Part shown: in pieces, positions 32,730-41,627 of the stretch
Layout: the number at the start of each line of letters is the position of its first letter
Position numbering within the stretch: the stretch's first letter is position 1
Source of the DNA: Cellulomonas timonensis
GTDB taxonomy: Bacteria > Actinomycetota > Actinomycetes > Actinomycetales > Cellulomonadaceae
Direction: 5' to 3'
NCBI RefSeq assembly: GCF_900046455.1
Contig: NZ_FCOT01000012.1
Location: forward strand, 792,017-856,016
DNA: 64,000 nucleotides
Program-made: the position numbers and the translations under genes
Notes under the pieces: model-generated
What the model saw: only the letters and a program-made list of their open reading frames with translations
Database searches by the model: none
What the model was told of the DNA's origin: nothing

Positions 32730-33959
32730 ATGCCGGAGCAGGACACCCTGGTGCGGTCGCTCGACGAGCGATTCCGCACCGTCAACACCGAGATCACCGA
32801 GATCCTCGAGCGGGCCGTCAACGGCAAGCGCGAGCTCTCGGCCGAGGAGCGGCTCAAGGTCGACGGCCTGTCGACCGAGCGCGCGCAGATCAAGGACCAG
32901 GCCGACGAGGTCACCCGCCACCACCAGCTCCTCGAGGAGACCCGCAAGGTCCTCGACGAGCTCGGCGCTCTCCCGTCGGAGAACATGCGCGGGCTCTCCC
33001 TCGCGCAGGAGTTCGCGGCGAACCTGCGCGCGGTCGCGGCCGGCAAGAGCACGGAGACCGAGCTGCGGGCCCGGATCACCGCGCCCGGTTCGCGCGTCCG
33101 CGCGCTGGGCGTGGACGTCACCGGCGGCGGGCGCGAGCTCGTCCCCGTGGACTTCGCCGCCATCCTGATCCGCAAGCTCACCGAGTCCCTGGGCATCTTC
33201 AAGGCCGGGGTCACGACGATCACGACCTCGCGGGACAAGTGGACCGCCCCCCGGGTGATCACCGACCCCACCGCCGTGTGGGTCGAGGAGAACACCACCA
33301 TCGGCGGCACCGCCCCCACGTTCGACACGAAGTCGATCGAGCTGCACAAGGCCGGCATCCTGCTGCAGGTCGCCAACGAGCTGCTCAACGACGACGCGAC
33401 GGACCTGCTGACCTACCTGGCCGAGGCAATCGCCAACGCGCTGCAGCGCGCGGTCGGGTCGGCGATGGTCTCGGGCAACGGCACCGGAAAGCCGTTCGGG
33501 ATCGTCGGACGGGTCACGACCGGGGTCACCGGCGCCGGGAACGCGGCCACCGCCGAGGAGTTGCTTGCGCTGAAGTACTCGGTGGCCGAGCACTTCGCCA
33601 ACGCCCCCGACGCGGCCTGGCTCGTGAACCGCACGTACCTGGGCCAGCTCCGCGCCCTCAAGGACGCCTCGGGCCGGTTCCTGTACAACCCGGCGGTGAC
33701 CGTCACCCAGCCCGACGTCTTCGACGGCAACCCCCTGTACTCCGACTCCAACGTCGCGGCCCCGGCCGCGGGCGCCAAGTCGGTCCTGTTCGGGGACTTC
33801 TCCGGGTACTACCAGCTCACCGGCAACGCGATCTCGTTCGCCCGCTCGGACGAGTTCGCGTTCGACAAGGACCAGGCGACGTTCCGCGGCCTGGTGCGGG
33901 TCGGCGGGGACCTGGTCATCCCGGACTCCGTGAAGGCCTTCCAGGGCAAGGCCGCCTGA
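32730..33959 (+). CDS. HK97-fold major capsid protein
   Basis: A 409-residue capsid protein. Residues 1-95 form a coiled-coil scaffold (delta) domain, with ERFRTVNTEITEILERAVNG and a glutamate-rich helix, which is cleaved by the prohead protease. The HK97 core follows: DFAAILIRKLTESLGIFKAG, VWVEENTTIGGTAPTFDTKS, LLQVANELLNDDATDLLTYL and a final ATFRGLVRVGGDLVIPDSVK. ATG at 32730 has AAAGGA upstream. Confidence 0.96.
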   Translation: MPEQDTLVRSLDERFRTVNTEITEILERAVNGKRELSAEERLKVDGLSTERAQIKDQADEVTRHHQLLEETRKVLDELGALPSENMRGLSLAQEFAANLRAVAAGKSTETELRARITAPGSRVRALGVDVTGGGRELVPVDFAAILIRKLTESLGIFKAGVTTITTSRDKWTAPRVITDPTAVWVEENTTIGGTAPTFDTKSIELHKAGILLQVANELLNDDATDLLTYLAEAIANALQRAVGSAMVSGNGTGKPFGIVGRVTTGVTGAGNAATAEELLALKYSVAEHFANAPDAAWLVNRTYLGQLRALKDASGRFLYNPAVTVTQPDVFDGNPLYSDSNVAAPAAGAKSVLFGDFSGYYQLTGNAISFARSDEFAFDKDQATFRGLVRVGGDLVIPDSVKAFQGKAA

Positions 33960-33961
33960 GC

Positions 33962-34333
33962 ATGGGCGACTACCTGGTCAGGTACCCGATCTCCGGGACC
34001 CGCAACGGCGAGCCGTGGCCCGACCGCGGCGAGCGGATCGAGCTGCCGGACGCCGAGGCGCTGGACTACCTCAACGCCGGCTACATCACCCCCGCCCCGA
34101 TCGAGGGCCCGGCCACGGCCGCGATCTCCGACCCGGTGGGTGCCGAGACCGGCAAGGCGCGCGCACCGCGCCCGGCGGTCAAGGCCGCGGAGAAGGCCGA
34201 GGCCGCGGCAAAGAAGGCGGCCGAGGACCTCGCGGCCACAGCGGCTGCCGACGCACTGGCTGCCGAGCAGGCCGCCAAGGACGCCGCCGCCACGGCCGCC
34301 AATGGTGGTCCGGCGGACGCCGGGAAGGAGTAG
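33962..34333 (+). CDS. Small head-region protein with alanine-rich tail
   Basis: A 123-residue protein. The first 45 residues are conserved-looking (DYLVRYPISGTRNGEPWPDR, IELPDAEALDYLNAGYI), and residues 65-115 are an Ala/Lys/Glu-rich helix (AAEKAEAAAKKAAEDLAA). It lies between capsid and head-tail connector genes and may be a minor head or decoration protein. It starts two bases after the capsid stop. Confidence 0.7.
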   Translation: MGDYLVRYPISGTRNGEPWPDRGERIELPDAEALDYLNAGYITPAPIEGPATAAISDPVGAETGKARAPRPAVKAAEKAEAAAKKAAEDLAATAAADALAAEQAAKDAAATAANGGPADAGKE

Positions 34334-34335
34334 CC

Positions 34336-34866
34336 GTGCCGTGGCCGATCTCCGCAGACGATGTCCGGACCGAGCTCAAGTGGCCAGCCCACACGGGTGA
34401 GGGCCCGGACCCGGTGGCGATTTTCGCCACCGGGGCATGCGCGCGCATCGAGGCGGAGATCGGCCCACGGTCGGGGCACCCCGTCCTCAGACGGTCCCGG
34501 GGGCCGGCCTCGGCAGTGGTACTGCCGTGGCCGGCCGCCACTCTGGTCTCCGTCACGGTCGGAGGCGTCGAGCTGGACGTGGGCCTGTTCGACCTGGACG
34601 GACCGGCAGGCATCGTCTACGGACGGTTCGGCCGGGGCGCGATCGTCGTCACCGCGACCGCACCGAACGACGGTGTGCCGGAGTTCGTCGAGCTGGCCGC
34701 GCGCGTCCTGGCGGCGACCTGGGTCAAGCAGTCCAAGGTCGGACCGCCGACAGCTCGCTCGAGGGGCACCGAGCCTGACGGCAGCGACGTGCTGCAGGGG
34801 TTCGCGATGCCCCGCCGGGTCTCGGAGATGATCCGCCCTGAGGTCCCGTCCGGGGGGTTCGGATGA
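34336..34866 (+). CDS. Head-tail connector protein (gp6-like adaptor)
   Basis: A 176-residue protein with the adaptor pattern: ISADDVRTELKWPAHTGEGP at the start, GACARIEAEIGPRSGHPVLR, then a beta region and ARVLAATWVKQSKVG. It would sit below the portal to close the neck. GTG at 34336 follows GGAAGGAG; the stop overlaps the next ATG. Confidence 0.78.
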   Translation: MPWPISADDVRTELKWPAHTGEGPDPVAIFATGACARIEAEIGPRSGHPVLRRSRGPASAVVLPWPAATLVSVTVGGVELDVGLFDLDGPAGIVYGRFGRGAIVVTATAPNDGVPEFVELAARVLAATWVKQSKVGPPTARSRGTEPDGSDVLQGFAMPRRVSEMIRPEVPSGGFG

Positions 34867-35345
34867 GCGCCGGCACCGGCACGCACAAGACCGCGGGCGC
34901 CGGGGTGAACGCGGTCAAGACCGCCTTGCACACCCGGATCGTGGCGGCGCTCGCGGCCGCCGGCGAGGACGAGGTCGACGCCGCGTTCGGTTTCCGGTGG
35001 CCGGCGCAGTGGGACGACACGATCGCGGTCACCGCGGTGCGTGCCACCCCGCAGGAGGACACGCTCGGCCCGCAGCGGCGCCGTCAGGTGGACGTGCAGG
35101 TCGACGTGAACATCGTGTCGTACCGGGTGACCGACGACGAGAAGGTCACCCACGACCGGGCGTTCGGCCTGCTCGACGTCGTCGACCAGGCGATGCGCGC
35201 CGAACCCACCCTCGGGGGCGTGGCCCTGTGGTGCTTCTGCGGTGAGGTCCAGTCCGACGGGGCGACCGCGGAGGACGACGCCGGCGAGGGCCGTGTGACC
35301 GAGATCGCCGCGACCTACGAGGCCCGCATCATCGTGAGCAGCTGA
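34863..35345 (+). CDS. Tail terminator/completion-like protein
   Basis: A 160-residue protein (VNAVKTALHTRIVAALAAAG, RRRQVDVQVDVNIVSYRVTD, DRAFGLLDVVDQAMRAEPTL). Position between connector and major tail protein and its alpha/beta pattern fit tail-terminator (gpU-like) or tail-completion proteins of siphoviruses. Function is assigned by context. Confidence 0.65.
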   Translation: MSAGTGTHKTAGAGVNAVKTALHTRIVAALAAAGEDEVDAAFGFRWPAQWDDTIAVTAVRATPQEDTLGPQRRRQVDVQVDVNIVSYRVTDDEKVTHDRAFGLLDVVDQAMRAEPTLGGVALWCFCGEVQSDGATAEDDAGEGRVTEIAATYEARIIVSS

Positions 35346-35354
35346 GGAGCAGCC

Positions 35355-35597
35355 ATGCCGAAGTACAAGAACATCTCGCCGCTGGGCGCGCTCGAGCTCC
35401 CCCTGATCGGGAGGGTCGTCGAGCGCGGCGAGGTCATCACGGTGACCACCACCCAGGCGCGCCACCTGGCAGGGCAGACGGACGCGTGGCAGCCCGTCAA
35501 GGGCGCCCCGGGCACCCAGGACCCGGCCGAAGTCCCAGGCCCGCAGGACGCCGCAGACGGCGCCACCACGACGCAGGGAGAGGGTGAGGGCGCGTGA
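35355..35597 (+). CDS. Small tail-region protein
   Basis: An 80-residue protein (KYKNISPLGALELPLIGRVV, then VTTTQARHLAGQTDAWQPV) with a disordered Pro/Gly/Glu tail. Similar short proteins precede the major tail protein in many actinophages. The ribosome site GAGGAG is well placed. The stop overlaps the next GTG. Confidence 0.7.
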   Translation: MPKYKNISPLGALELPLIGRVVERGEVITVTTTQARHLAGQTDAWQPVKGAPGTQDPAEVPGPQDAADGATTTQGEGEGA

Positions 35598-36622
35598 GCA
35601 TCCAGTCTGACTACACGGTCGGCCTCGGCAAGGAGTCGGTCTACGGGCAGCCCGTGGCCCCGACCCGGTTCTTCGAGGCGGACTCCACCCTCAAGGAGTC
35701 CATCACCACGGTGCAGGGCTCGGGCATGCGCCCGGGCCAGCGCGTCGCGCGCGCCTCCCGGCGGGCCGTCGTCAAGCGCGAGTCCGCCGGGGACATCACC
35801 CTGGACACCATGTCCGTCGGGCTGGGGTACCTGCTCGGGGCGTTCTTCGGCTCGACGACGACGACCGCGATCGGGGCCACCGCCGCCCTGCAGCAGGTCC
35901 ACACCCTCAAGGCCACGGACTTCGCCGACTCGTACACGATCCAGCAGGGCATCCCCCGGCTCGGCTCGGACACGACCGACGCCTACACCTACGCCGGGGC
36001 CCAGTGCGGCTCGCTGGACATCGAGGCCAAGGCCGACTCGATCGTGTCGGTGAAGACCTCGTGGATCGCGCGTTCCCTGTCCCTCGAGCAGGCGTACGCA
36101 GCCCCGTCCTACCCCGCGGACGTGGACCTGTTCACATTCGTGCACGGCCGGGTCGCGATCGGCGGCGCCGCGTTCACCGCGCCGACCACGACGGCGATCG
36201 CATCGGCCGGGCCCGCGCTCGCGGAGATCCGCGACGTGAGCGTGTCCCTGAAGAACAACCTCGACGCCGGCGGGTTCAACCTCGGCGGCGCTGGCCGGCG
36301 CTCCCGGCCGGCGGCGCTCGCGGGCGGGAAGGACGACGCGGTCACGGGCTCGTTCACCGCTGAGTACACGGGCCGGGACTTCGTCGACGCGTACCTCGAC
36401 CAGGAGGACCTGTCCCTGGTCCTGACGTTCGAGGGGCCCACGATCGCGACGGACGTCCGCGCGCTGCTGCAGATCGCGGTGCCCCTGGCCCGCCTCGACG
36501 GGGACCTGCCGACCGGCAACGGCGGGGACGTCATCACCGTGTCCCACCCGTTCAAGGGGTACACCCCCGAGGCGGGGCAGCCGGTGTACGCGGTGTACCG
36601 CTCGCTCGACACCGCGCCCTAG
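35594..36622 (+). CDS. Major tail tube protein
   Basis: A 342-residue protein. The start SIQSDYTVGLGKESVYGQPV with PTRFFEAD, the VVKRESAGDITLDTMSVGLG block and the repeated beta pattern up to FKGYTPEAGQPVYAVYRS match the tail-tube proteins of actinobacterial siphoviruses, which stack as hexamers around the tape measure. GTG at 35594 overlaps the preceding stop. Confidence 0.88.
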   Translation: MSIQSDYTVGLGKESVYGQPVAPTRFFEADSTLKESITTVQGSGMRPGQRVARASRRAVVKRESAGDITLDTMSVGLGYLLGAFFGSTTTTAIGATAALQQVHTLKATDFADSYTIQQGIPRLGSDTTDAYTYAGAQCGSLDIEAKADSIVSVKTSWIARSLSLEQAYAAPSYPADVDLFTFVHGRVAIGGAAFTAPTTTAIASAGPALAEIRDVSVSLKNNLDAGGFNLGGAGRRSRPAALAGGKDDAVTGSFTAEYTGRDFVDAYLDQEDLSLVLTFEGPTIATDVRALLQIAVPLARLDGDLPTGNGGDVITVSHPFKGYTPEAGQPVYAVYRSLDTAP

Positions 36623-36624
36623 CC

Positions 36625-37239
36625 ATGGCACGCCGCTCGTTCGTCCGGTGGTCGCGGCAGCCGACGCAGCGTGCCCAGTTCGGCGACGCGCCGGAGATCA
36701 CCCTCGAGGCGAAGAACTTGCGGGAGGTCCTGCAGGCGGCCAAGGACGTCTCGCCCGCCCTGGCCCGCCAGCTGCGCAAGCGGCTGCGCGGGTCGGGCGA
36801 GGCGATCATCGCTGCCCAGCGGGCCATCCTCGACGGCCCCCTGCCGGGCAACGCGGCGAAGTCCGGCACTCGCCTCAAGCTCGTCGCCGCGTCCGACAAC
36901 CGCAAGGCGTACCTGCGCAGGGTCAATGTCTACAAGGACGTGGCCACCAAGCGCACCCGCTCGCGCGGCATGCGCGAGTCGATCAAGGCCTCGCTCAAGA
37001 CGCGGGTGGTGGCCGGCACGAGCCGCCAGGGCGTGAACGTGCGCGCCGAGACCCGCGTCGCCGGCGTCATGGCGATCCAGTGGCAGGCCCGCCGGTTCCG
37101 CCACCCCGTCTTCGGCGGCGAGGAGTTCGTCGACCAGAAGGGCCAGCCGTACTTCTGGGGGCCCGCCGTGGCCGGCCGGGAGGCGGCCAAGGCCGAGATC
37201 GAGAAGGCGATCGCCGACGCGCTCGGCGAGGCCACCTAG
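36625..37239 (+). CDS. Minor tail or head-tail joining protein (HK97 gp10-like)
   Basis: A 204-residue basic protein. The helix LREVLQAAKDVSPALARQLR followed by a segment with LKTRVVAGTSRQGVNVRAET and FRHPVFGGEEFVDQKGQPYF is the gp10-like pattern (R-HP-FG motif). Usual members precede the major tail gene; here it follows, as in a number of actinophages. It starts three bases after the tail-tube stop. Confidence 0.7.
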   Translation: MARRSFVRWSRQPTQRAQFGDAPEITLEAKNLREVLQAAKDVSPALARQLRKRLRGSGEAIIAAQRAILDGPLPGNAAKSGTRLKLVAASDNRKAYLRRVNVYKDVATKRTRSRGMRESIKASLKTRVVAGTSRQGVNVRAETRVAGVMAIQWQARRFRHPVFGGEEFVDQKGQPYFWGPAVAGREAAKAEIEKAIADALGEAT

Positions 37240-37256
37240 ACACGAGGAGGACCCCT

Positions 37257-37691
37257 GTGGCGAGGATCACCGCCAACGGCGTGGAGATGCGCGCGCACAC
37301 CCTGTTCACGGCCCCTGGGCGGGCCGTGGCGGCGCTGCAGCGCGAGACCGGCATGAAGCTCCAGGAGCTCGTCGACCGGGCCAAGAGCAAGGACGCGGAC
37401 TCCGAGACCTGGTCGCTGAAGGTCACCGAGTTCCTGTCCGAGCAGGCCCGCGGCAACCTGCTCACCCTCGAGCAGATCTGGGACCGGCCGCTGCCCCTGT
37501 ACGTCCTGGACGCCGACGAGCAGCGGCGAATCGAGGAGGCCGGCGCGGCGGAGGTCCCTACGCCAGCCGGGACGGACATCCCGGCGCCCGACACCAGCGC
37601 CGAGCCCGCCCCGGCGCGGAAGACCTCGAGGTCGTCCGCCTCAACGCCAAAGAGCCGTGGCTCGAGGGGCAAGTCCGCGGCCGGCTCCTGA
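37257..37691 (+). CDS. Tail assembly chaperone, short (G) form
   Basis: A 144-residue protein from GTG 37257 (preceded by GAGGAGG). The helical core VEMRAHTLFTAPGRAVAALQ to LLTLEQIWDRPLPLYVLDAD is followed by a disordered Pro/Ser/Arg tail to TGA at 37689-37691. It lies between tail tube and tape measure, the universal position of the G/GT chaperones that coat the tape measure during tail assembly. Confidence 0.8.
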   Translation: MARITANGVEMRAHTLFTAPGRAVAALQRETGMKLQELVDRAKSKDADSETWSLKVTEFLSEQARGNLLTLEQIWDRPLPLYVLDADEQRRIEEAGAAEVPTPAGTDIPAPDTSAEPAPARKTSRSSASTPKSRGSRGKSAAGS

Positions 37692-37849
37692 CCGTCCTGC
37701 GCCTGTTCCCCGGGGTCACCCCCGAGTCGGTGCACGACCTGGAGTGGCTGACCTGGTCGTACATGGCCCTCTCCGTCGACGAGTACCGCGCCGAGACGCG
37801 ACGCCTGCATGAGCAGGCCGAGCGCGTCGGCCGCACCGGTAGGAGGTAA
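37257..37849 (+). CDS. Tail assembly chaperone, frameshifted (GT) form
   Basis: A second frame, displaced by -1, is coding from about 37619 to TAA at 37847-37849: EDLEVVRLNAKEPWLEGQVR, LLTVLRLFPGVTPESVHDLE, WLTWSYMALSVDEYRAETRR. It has no start codon of its own, so it should be made by -1 ribosomal slippage on the G gene, as in lambda and most siphoviruses. The overlap window for slippage is about 37551-37691; I could not pick out a canonical slippery heptamer with confidence. Confidence 0.75.
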
Positions 37850-37851
37850 TC

Positions 37852-39642
37852 GTGGCGGCAAGCGGCGCCAAGGACTTCGTGGTCAACATCCTCGGCGACA
37901 GCGAGGGGGTCGACAAGACCTTCAAGCTGTTCCAGGACAACGCCGGCAAGGCGGCCGCCGGCGCCGCGGCGGCGTTCGCCGGTCAGCAGATCGGCAACGC
38001 GCTCGCGGCGAACCTGGACGCGGAGCGGATCAACGACGAGCTGACGGCCTCGCTCGGTGCGACCCCTGCCCAGGCCGAGGCGTGGGGCGCCGCGGCGGGG
38101 GCGCTGTACCGGGATGCCTACGGGGAGAACCTGGGTGAGGTGTCGGCCGCGGTCGAGACCGTGGTGTCCTCGATCGACGGCATGCGCGAGGCCTCTGAGC
38201 AGGACCTCGCCGACGTCACGGGCCAGGCCCTCGACGTGGCGAAGGCCTTCAAGGTGGACGTCGCCGATGCCGCCACGACCGCCGGCTTGCTGGTCAAGTC
38301 GGGGTTGGCGGGGAACGCGACCGAGGCCCTGGACCTGATCACTGCTGGACTGCAGAAGGTCCCGGTCGCGCTGCGTGGCGATGTCCTGGAGGCGACCAAG
38401 GAGTACTCGACGTACTTCGCCCAGCTCGGTCTCGATGGCGACCAGGCGATGGGGCTCCTTGTCGCTGCGTCGGCGAACGGGACCATCGCGATCGACAAGA
38501 CGGGTGATGCGCTCAAGGAGCTCACCATCCGTGGGACCGACATGTCCAAGGCCAGCGTCGAGGCGTACGAGGCCGCTGGACTGTCCGCCTCCGACATGGC
38601 CGCGAAGTTCCTCGCTGGCGGCGACGTCGGCGCCGAGGCGCTCTCCCAGCTCGTCGGCGGGCTGCAGGGCATCACGGACCCGGCGGCTCAGGCGAACGCG
38701 GCGATCGCGCTGTTCGGCACGCCGATCGAGGACATCGGCACCGACAAGATCCCCGAGTTCCTCGCCTCGCTGTCGGCCGCGGAGACCGGCCTCGGGGACA
38801 CGGCCGGCGCGGCGGCCGCGATGGGCGAGCAGCTCAACGGCAACCCGCAGTCGTCGGTGGAGTCGATGCGCCGCTCGGTCGAGGGCTGGGTGCAGGACCT
38901 GGTGAACCTGCCCGGCCCGATGGGCGACGCGGCACTGGCGACGCAGGCCTTCGGCGGGGACACCCTCAATTTGGTCGGCTCGGTCGGCATGGCGGTCGTC
39001 GCGATGCAGTCCATGAACGTGGCCAAGACCGCCGGCGCCGTGGCGTCGGGGGTGGCGACCGCGGCCCAGTGGGCGTGGAACGTGGCCATCACCGCCAACC
39101 CGATCGGGTTGATCATCGTCGGCATCGCCGCCCTGATCGCCGGCATCGTGCTCCTGGTCAAGAACTGGGACACCGTCAAGGCGGCCGGGGCCTCCGCGTG
39201 GGAGTGGATCAAGGGCGCGTGGTCGGATGCCGGGGGCTTCTTCTCGGGCATCGGCTCCGCGATCTCCCGGACCTTCAAGGGCTCGTTCAACGCGGTGGCG
39301 GGGTTCTGGAACGACTCTGTGGGCAAGGTCGGGTTCACCGTCCCTGACTGGGTTCCCGGCGTCGGAGGCAGGAAGTTCTCCGTGCCCCGGATCCCGATGC
39401 TCGCCTCCGGTGGGGAGATCACCGCCGCTGGCCTGGCCATCGTCGGCGAGGCCGGACCCGAGCTGCTGAGCCTGCCTGTGGGCGCCGAGGTCATCCCGCT
39501 CTCCGGCAAGGGCACCGCCAACGGGTCGGAGTCGGCAGGCGCCGGCAACGGGAAGCGCGTCGACGTGCGGATCGGCACCCTTAACACAGGCGCCGATCCC
39601 GCGGAGATGTGGGACGAGATCGAGTGGAGGGCCCGGCGCTGA
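37852..39642 (+). CDS. Tape measure protein
   Basis: A 596-residue protein that sets tail length. The N-terminal helical region (KTFKLFQDNAGKAAAGAAAA, NLDAERINDELTASLGATPA) is followed by a long central part, a hydrophobic pair around 415-445 (ANPIGLIIVGIAALIAGIVL, a typical tape-measure membrane segment) and a C-terminal ASGGEITAAGLAIVGEAGPE. Its modest length predicts a fairly short tail. GTG at 37852 uses the AGGAGG that overlaps the preceding stop. Confidence 0.92.
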   Translation: MAASGAKDFVVNILGDSEGVDKTFKLFQDNAGKAAAGAAAAFAGQQIGNALAANLDAERINDELTASLGATPAQAEAWGAAAGALYRDAYGENLGEVSAAVETVVSSIDGMREASEQDLADVTGQALDVAKAFKVDVADAATTAGLLVKSGLAGNATEALDLITAGLQKVPVALRGDVLEATKEYSTYFAQLGLDGDQAMGLLVAASANGTIAIDKTGDALKELTIRGTDMSKASVEAYEAAGLSASDMAAKFLAGGDVGAEALSQLVGGLQGITDPAAQANAAIALFGTPIEDIGTDKIPEFLASLSAAETGLGDTAGAAAAMGEQLNGNPQSSVESMRRSVEGWVQDLVNLPGPMGDAALATQAFGGDTLNLVGSVGMAVVAMQSMNVAKTAGAVASGVATAAQWAWNVAITANPIGLIIVGIAALIAGIVLLVKNWDTVKAAGASAWEWIKGAWSDAGGFFSGIGSAISRTFKGSFNAVAGFWNDSVGKVGFTVPDWVPGVGGRKFSVPRIPMLASGGEITAAGLAIVGEAGPELLSLPVGAEVIPLSGKGTANGSESAGAGNGKRVDVRIGTLNTGADPAEMWDEIEWRARR

Positions 39643-40532
39643 TGAGCACACCCACCCTGAGCGACTGGCAGGGCCAGATCGACGGGCTGCTCATCGGCGA
39701 CGGCACCCCATACCAGATCGTCGAGCTGGCCGGACCCGACGGGCACCCGCCGGTGCTCTCTGACGACGAGCCGTACCCGACGTCCGACGGGGAGTTCTCT
39801 GGCGACGACACCATGTCCGCACGCACGATCACCCTGCAGCTCGAGGTGATGGCCGACATGGGTGTCACCTACCGGGACGCGCTCACGGCTCTGCGGTGGG
39901 CGTGCCGGCCCAAGCGGGTCGTCGACGCGTGGTTCCGGCTGCCGACGTGGGACACCCCGCGCCGGGCGCGCGTGAAGGTCCGGCGGTTCGACATCCCCAC
40001 CGACCGCGAGTACGAGATGGGCCTGGCCACCGCAGACCTGCAGCTGCGCGCCCCCGACCCGGTGCTCTACGGCCCGGACACCACGGACGTGTTGGTGACC
40101 GGCTTCGCGCAGCCCGCCGGCGGGCTGCGGTTCCCGCTCTACACCAACGGCGCCGGCGTCGTCTCAGGCGTCCTCGACTACGGGCCACCGTCCGCCACCG
40201 GGCGCCTGACCGTGTCGAACCCCGGCACCGCAGACGTCGCCCCCGTGTTTGCGATCACCGGGCCGGTCCCCCCTCAGGGGTTCGACCTCGTGCGCACCGA
40301 CACCCAGCAGCGGATCAGGTTCGCCGACCCGATCGCGACCGGCGCCACAGTCACGATCGACTCGGCCGACGGCACCGCCACGATCTCCGGTGGCGGCGAC
40401 CGCGGCGGGCGCCTCACGTACCGCGACTGGTGGCTCTCAGCCCCCGGCGAGTCCTACGAGGTCGCGTTCGTCAGCCTCGGTGCCCACTCCACCGCGCAGC
40501 TGCGCATCTCCTCTCCTCCCGGATGGTGGTGA
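39642..40532 (+). CDS. Distal tail (Dit-like) protein
   Basis: A 296-residue protein. The start WQGQIDGLLIGDGTPYQIVE and the core YRDALTALRWACRPKRVVDA with ARVKVRRFDIPTDREYEMGL, then LQLRAPDPVLYGP, match siphovirus tail component (PF05709-like) proteins that form the ring between the tail tube and the tip. The second half is a beta-rich galectin-like domain (WWLSAPGESYEVAFVSLGAH). TGATG overlap with the tape measure gene. Confidence 0.82.
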   Translation: MSTPTLSDWQGQIDGLLIGDGTPYQIVELAGPDGHPPVLSDDEPYPTSDGEFSGDDTMSARTITLQLEVMADMGVTYRDALTALRWACRPKRVVDAWFRLPTWDTPRRARVKVRRFDIPTDREYEMGLATADLQLRAPDPVLYGPDTTDVLVTGFAQPAGGLRFPLYTNGAGVVSGVLDYGPPSATGRLTVSNPGTADVAPVFAITGPVPPQGFDLVRTDTQQRIRFADPIATGATVTIDSADGTATISGGGDRGGRLTYRDWWLSAPGESYEVAFVSLGAHSTAQLRISSPPGWW

Positions 40533-40536
40533 CCAC

Positions 40537-41604
40537 ATGACCCTCTCCCGCTCTATGGGTGCCCGGCCTGACAGTGACTCGATCGGCACCACGACCCTGG
40601 ACACCCGGCACGACTGGGCGGCGCTGCTCGCCTCAGCCGGGGCCGGGGCCATCCGCTCCGGCGTTTTCCCCGGGGCTCCCGCCGCCCTGGTGACCGGCAC
40701 GGCCGGCCCTGGCTGGGCGTACAACGTCGCCCCCGCGTCCTACGCCACCTCCCGCGGTGCCACCGACGGCGCGCACGTGTTCCGCGGCGTCGGTGGCGAC
40801 ACCGTCCCCACGATCGCCGCACCCGGCACGGCCGGCGCGTCCCGCATCGACATCGTGTACGTGCACCAGCCGTCCAAGACCGAGAACGGCGACGCCAACT
40901 CCTACCCCGTGTTCGGGGTCGCGAACGGGGCCCCCGTCACCACGGGCAGCCCTATGCCCCCGACCATCCCCGCCGGCGCCTACGAGCTCATGCGCAACAC
41001 CATGACCTCCGCTGCCACCAGCACCGCCTCGTCCGGCAACACGATCACCCAGACCTGGCGATACACCGCGCTCGCGGGCTCGCCGATCTGGGTCCGGAAC
41101 GAGGGCGAGCGGAACGAGCTGACGTCACTGGCGTCGGCGTCCTTCCCGATCACGGTCGAGCGGCTCGATACCGGGACGTTGGAACGGAATGCCGGGAGTG
41201 GGTGGGTCGGGGTTGGGGGCCAGGCGCTCACCGTGGCACCCACCTACGAGCCGGGATGGGGCGACCTGTCGACTACGGGAGGGTTCGGTGCGCTGGCCGC
41301 GACGCGGTCAGCCGATGGGGACGTGACGGTGCAGGGCGTCGCCTCACGGCTCGGTCCCCCTCTCGCAGGGCAAGCCACGTCGGGCCTCATCGCCATGCTT
41401 CCGCCGGGGATGCGCCCGAAGGCGGGTCCAGGGGGTGGCACGCTGTTCGGCGCAGCGCTGGGGCACTTCACCATCTCGGGGTTGTACCGGGTCAACTTCG
41501 GCGTCGATGGGTCGATCACCGCTCAACTTCCCGACGGGAGTCTGACCACCTGGGCGACGGGTGGCTACATCGCCCTGCTCGGTGCGAGCTTCAAGGCGGC
41601 CTAG
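40537..41604 (+). CDS. Tail fibre/receptor-binding-like protein with a switchable C-terminus
   Basis: A 355-residue protein. Residues 1-215 are constant: an N-terminal segment (SIGTTTLDTRHDWAALLASA), GGDTVPTIAAPGTAGASRID and ITVERLDTGT leading to LERNAGSGW. The 140 residues from the recombination site at 41181 (VGVGGQALTVAPTYEPGW to GASFKAA) form the currently expressed variable part. Two alternative parts beginning with the same ERNAGSGW in the same phase lie downstream on the minus strand. Position between Dit and other tip proteins and the variable end suggest adsorption specificity. Confidence 0.85.
   Translation: MTLSRSMGARPDSDSIGTTTLDTRHDWAALLASAGAGAIRSGVFPGAPAALVTGTAGPGWAYNVAPASYATSRGATDGAHVFRGVGGDTVPTIAAPGTAGASRIDIVYVHQPSKTENGDANSYPVFGVANGAPVTTGSPMPPTIPAGAYELMRNTMTSAATSTASSGNTITQTWRYTALAGSPIWVRNEGERNELTSLASASFPITVERLDTGTLERNAGSGWVGVGGQALTVAPTYEPGWGDLSTTGGFGALAATRSADGDVTVQGVASRLGPPLAGQATSGLIAMLPPGMRPKAGPGGGTLFGAALGHFTISGLYRVNFGVDGSITAQLPDGSLTTWATGGYIALLGASFKAA
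41181..41206 (+). repeat. Shufflon-like recombination site 1
   Basis: A 26-bp site, GGAACGGAATGCCGGGAG followed by TGGGTGGG, plus orientation, located at the junction of constant and variable parts of the tail fibre gene. It is identical to sites 2 and 3 except for one base (G instead of A at position 22). Confidence 0.93.
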
Positions 41605-41627
41605 TCATTCGCCCGGATTCGGCCGGT

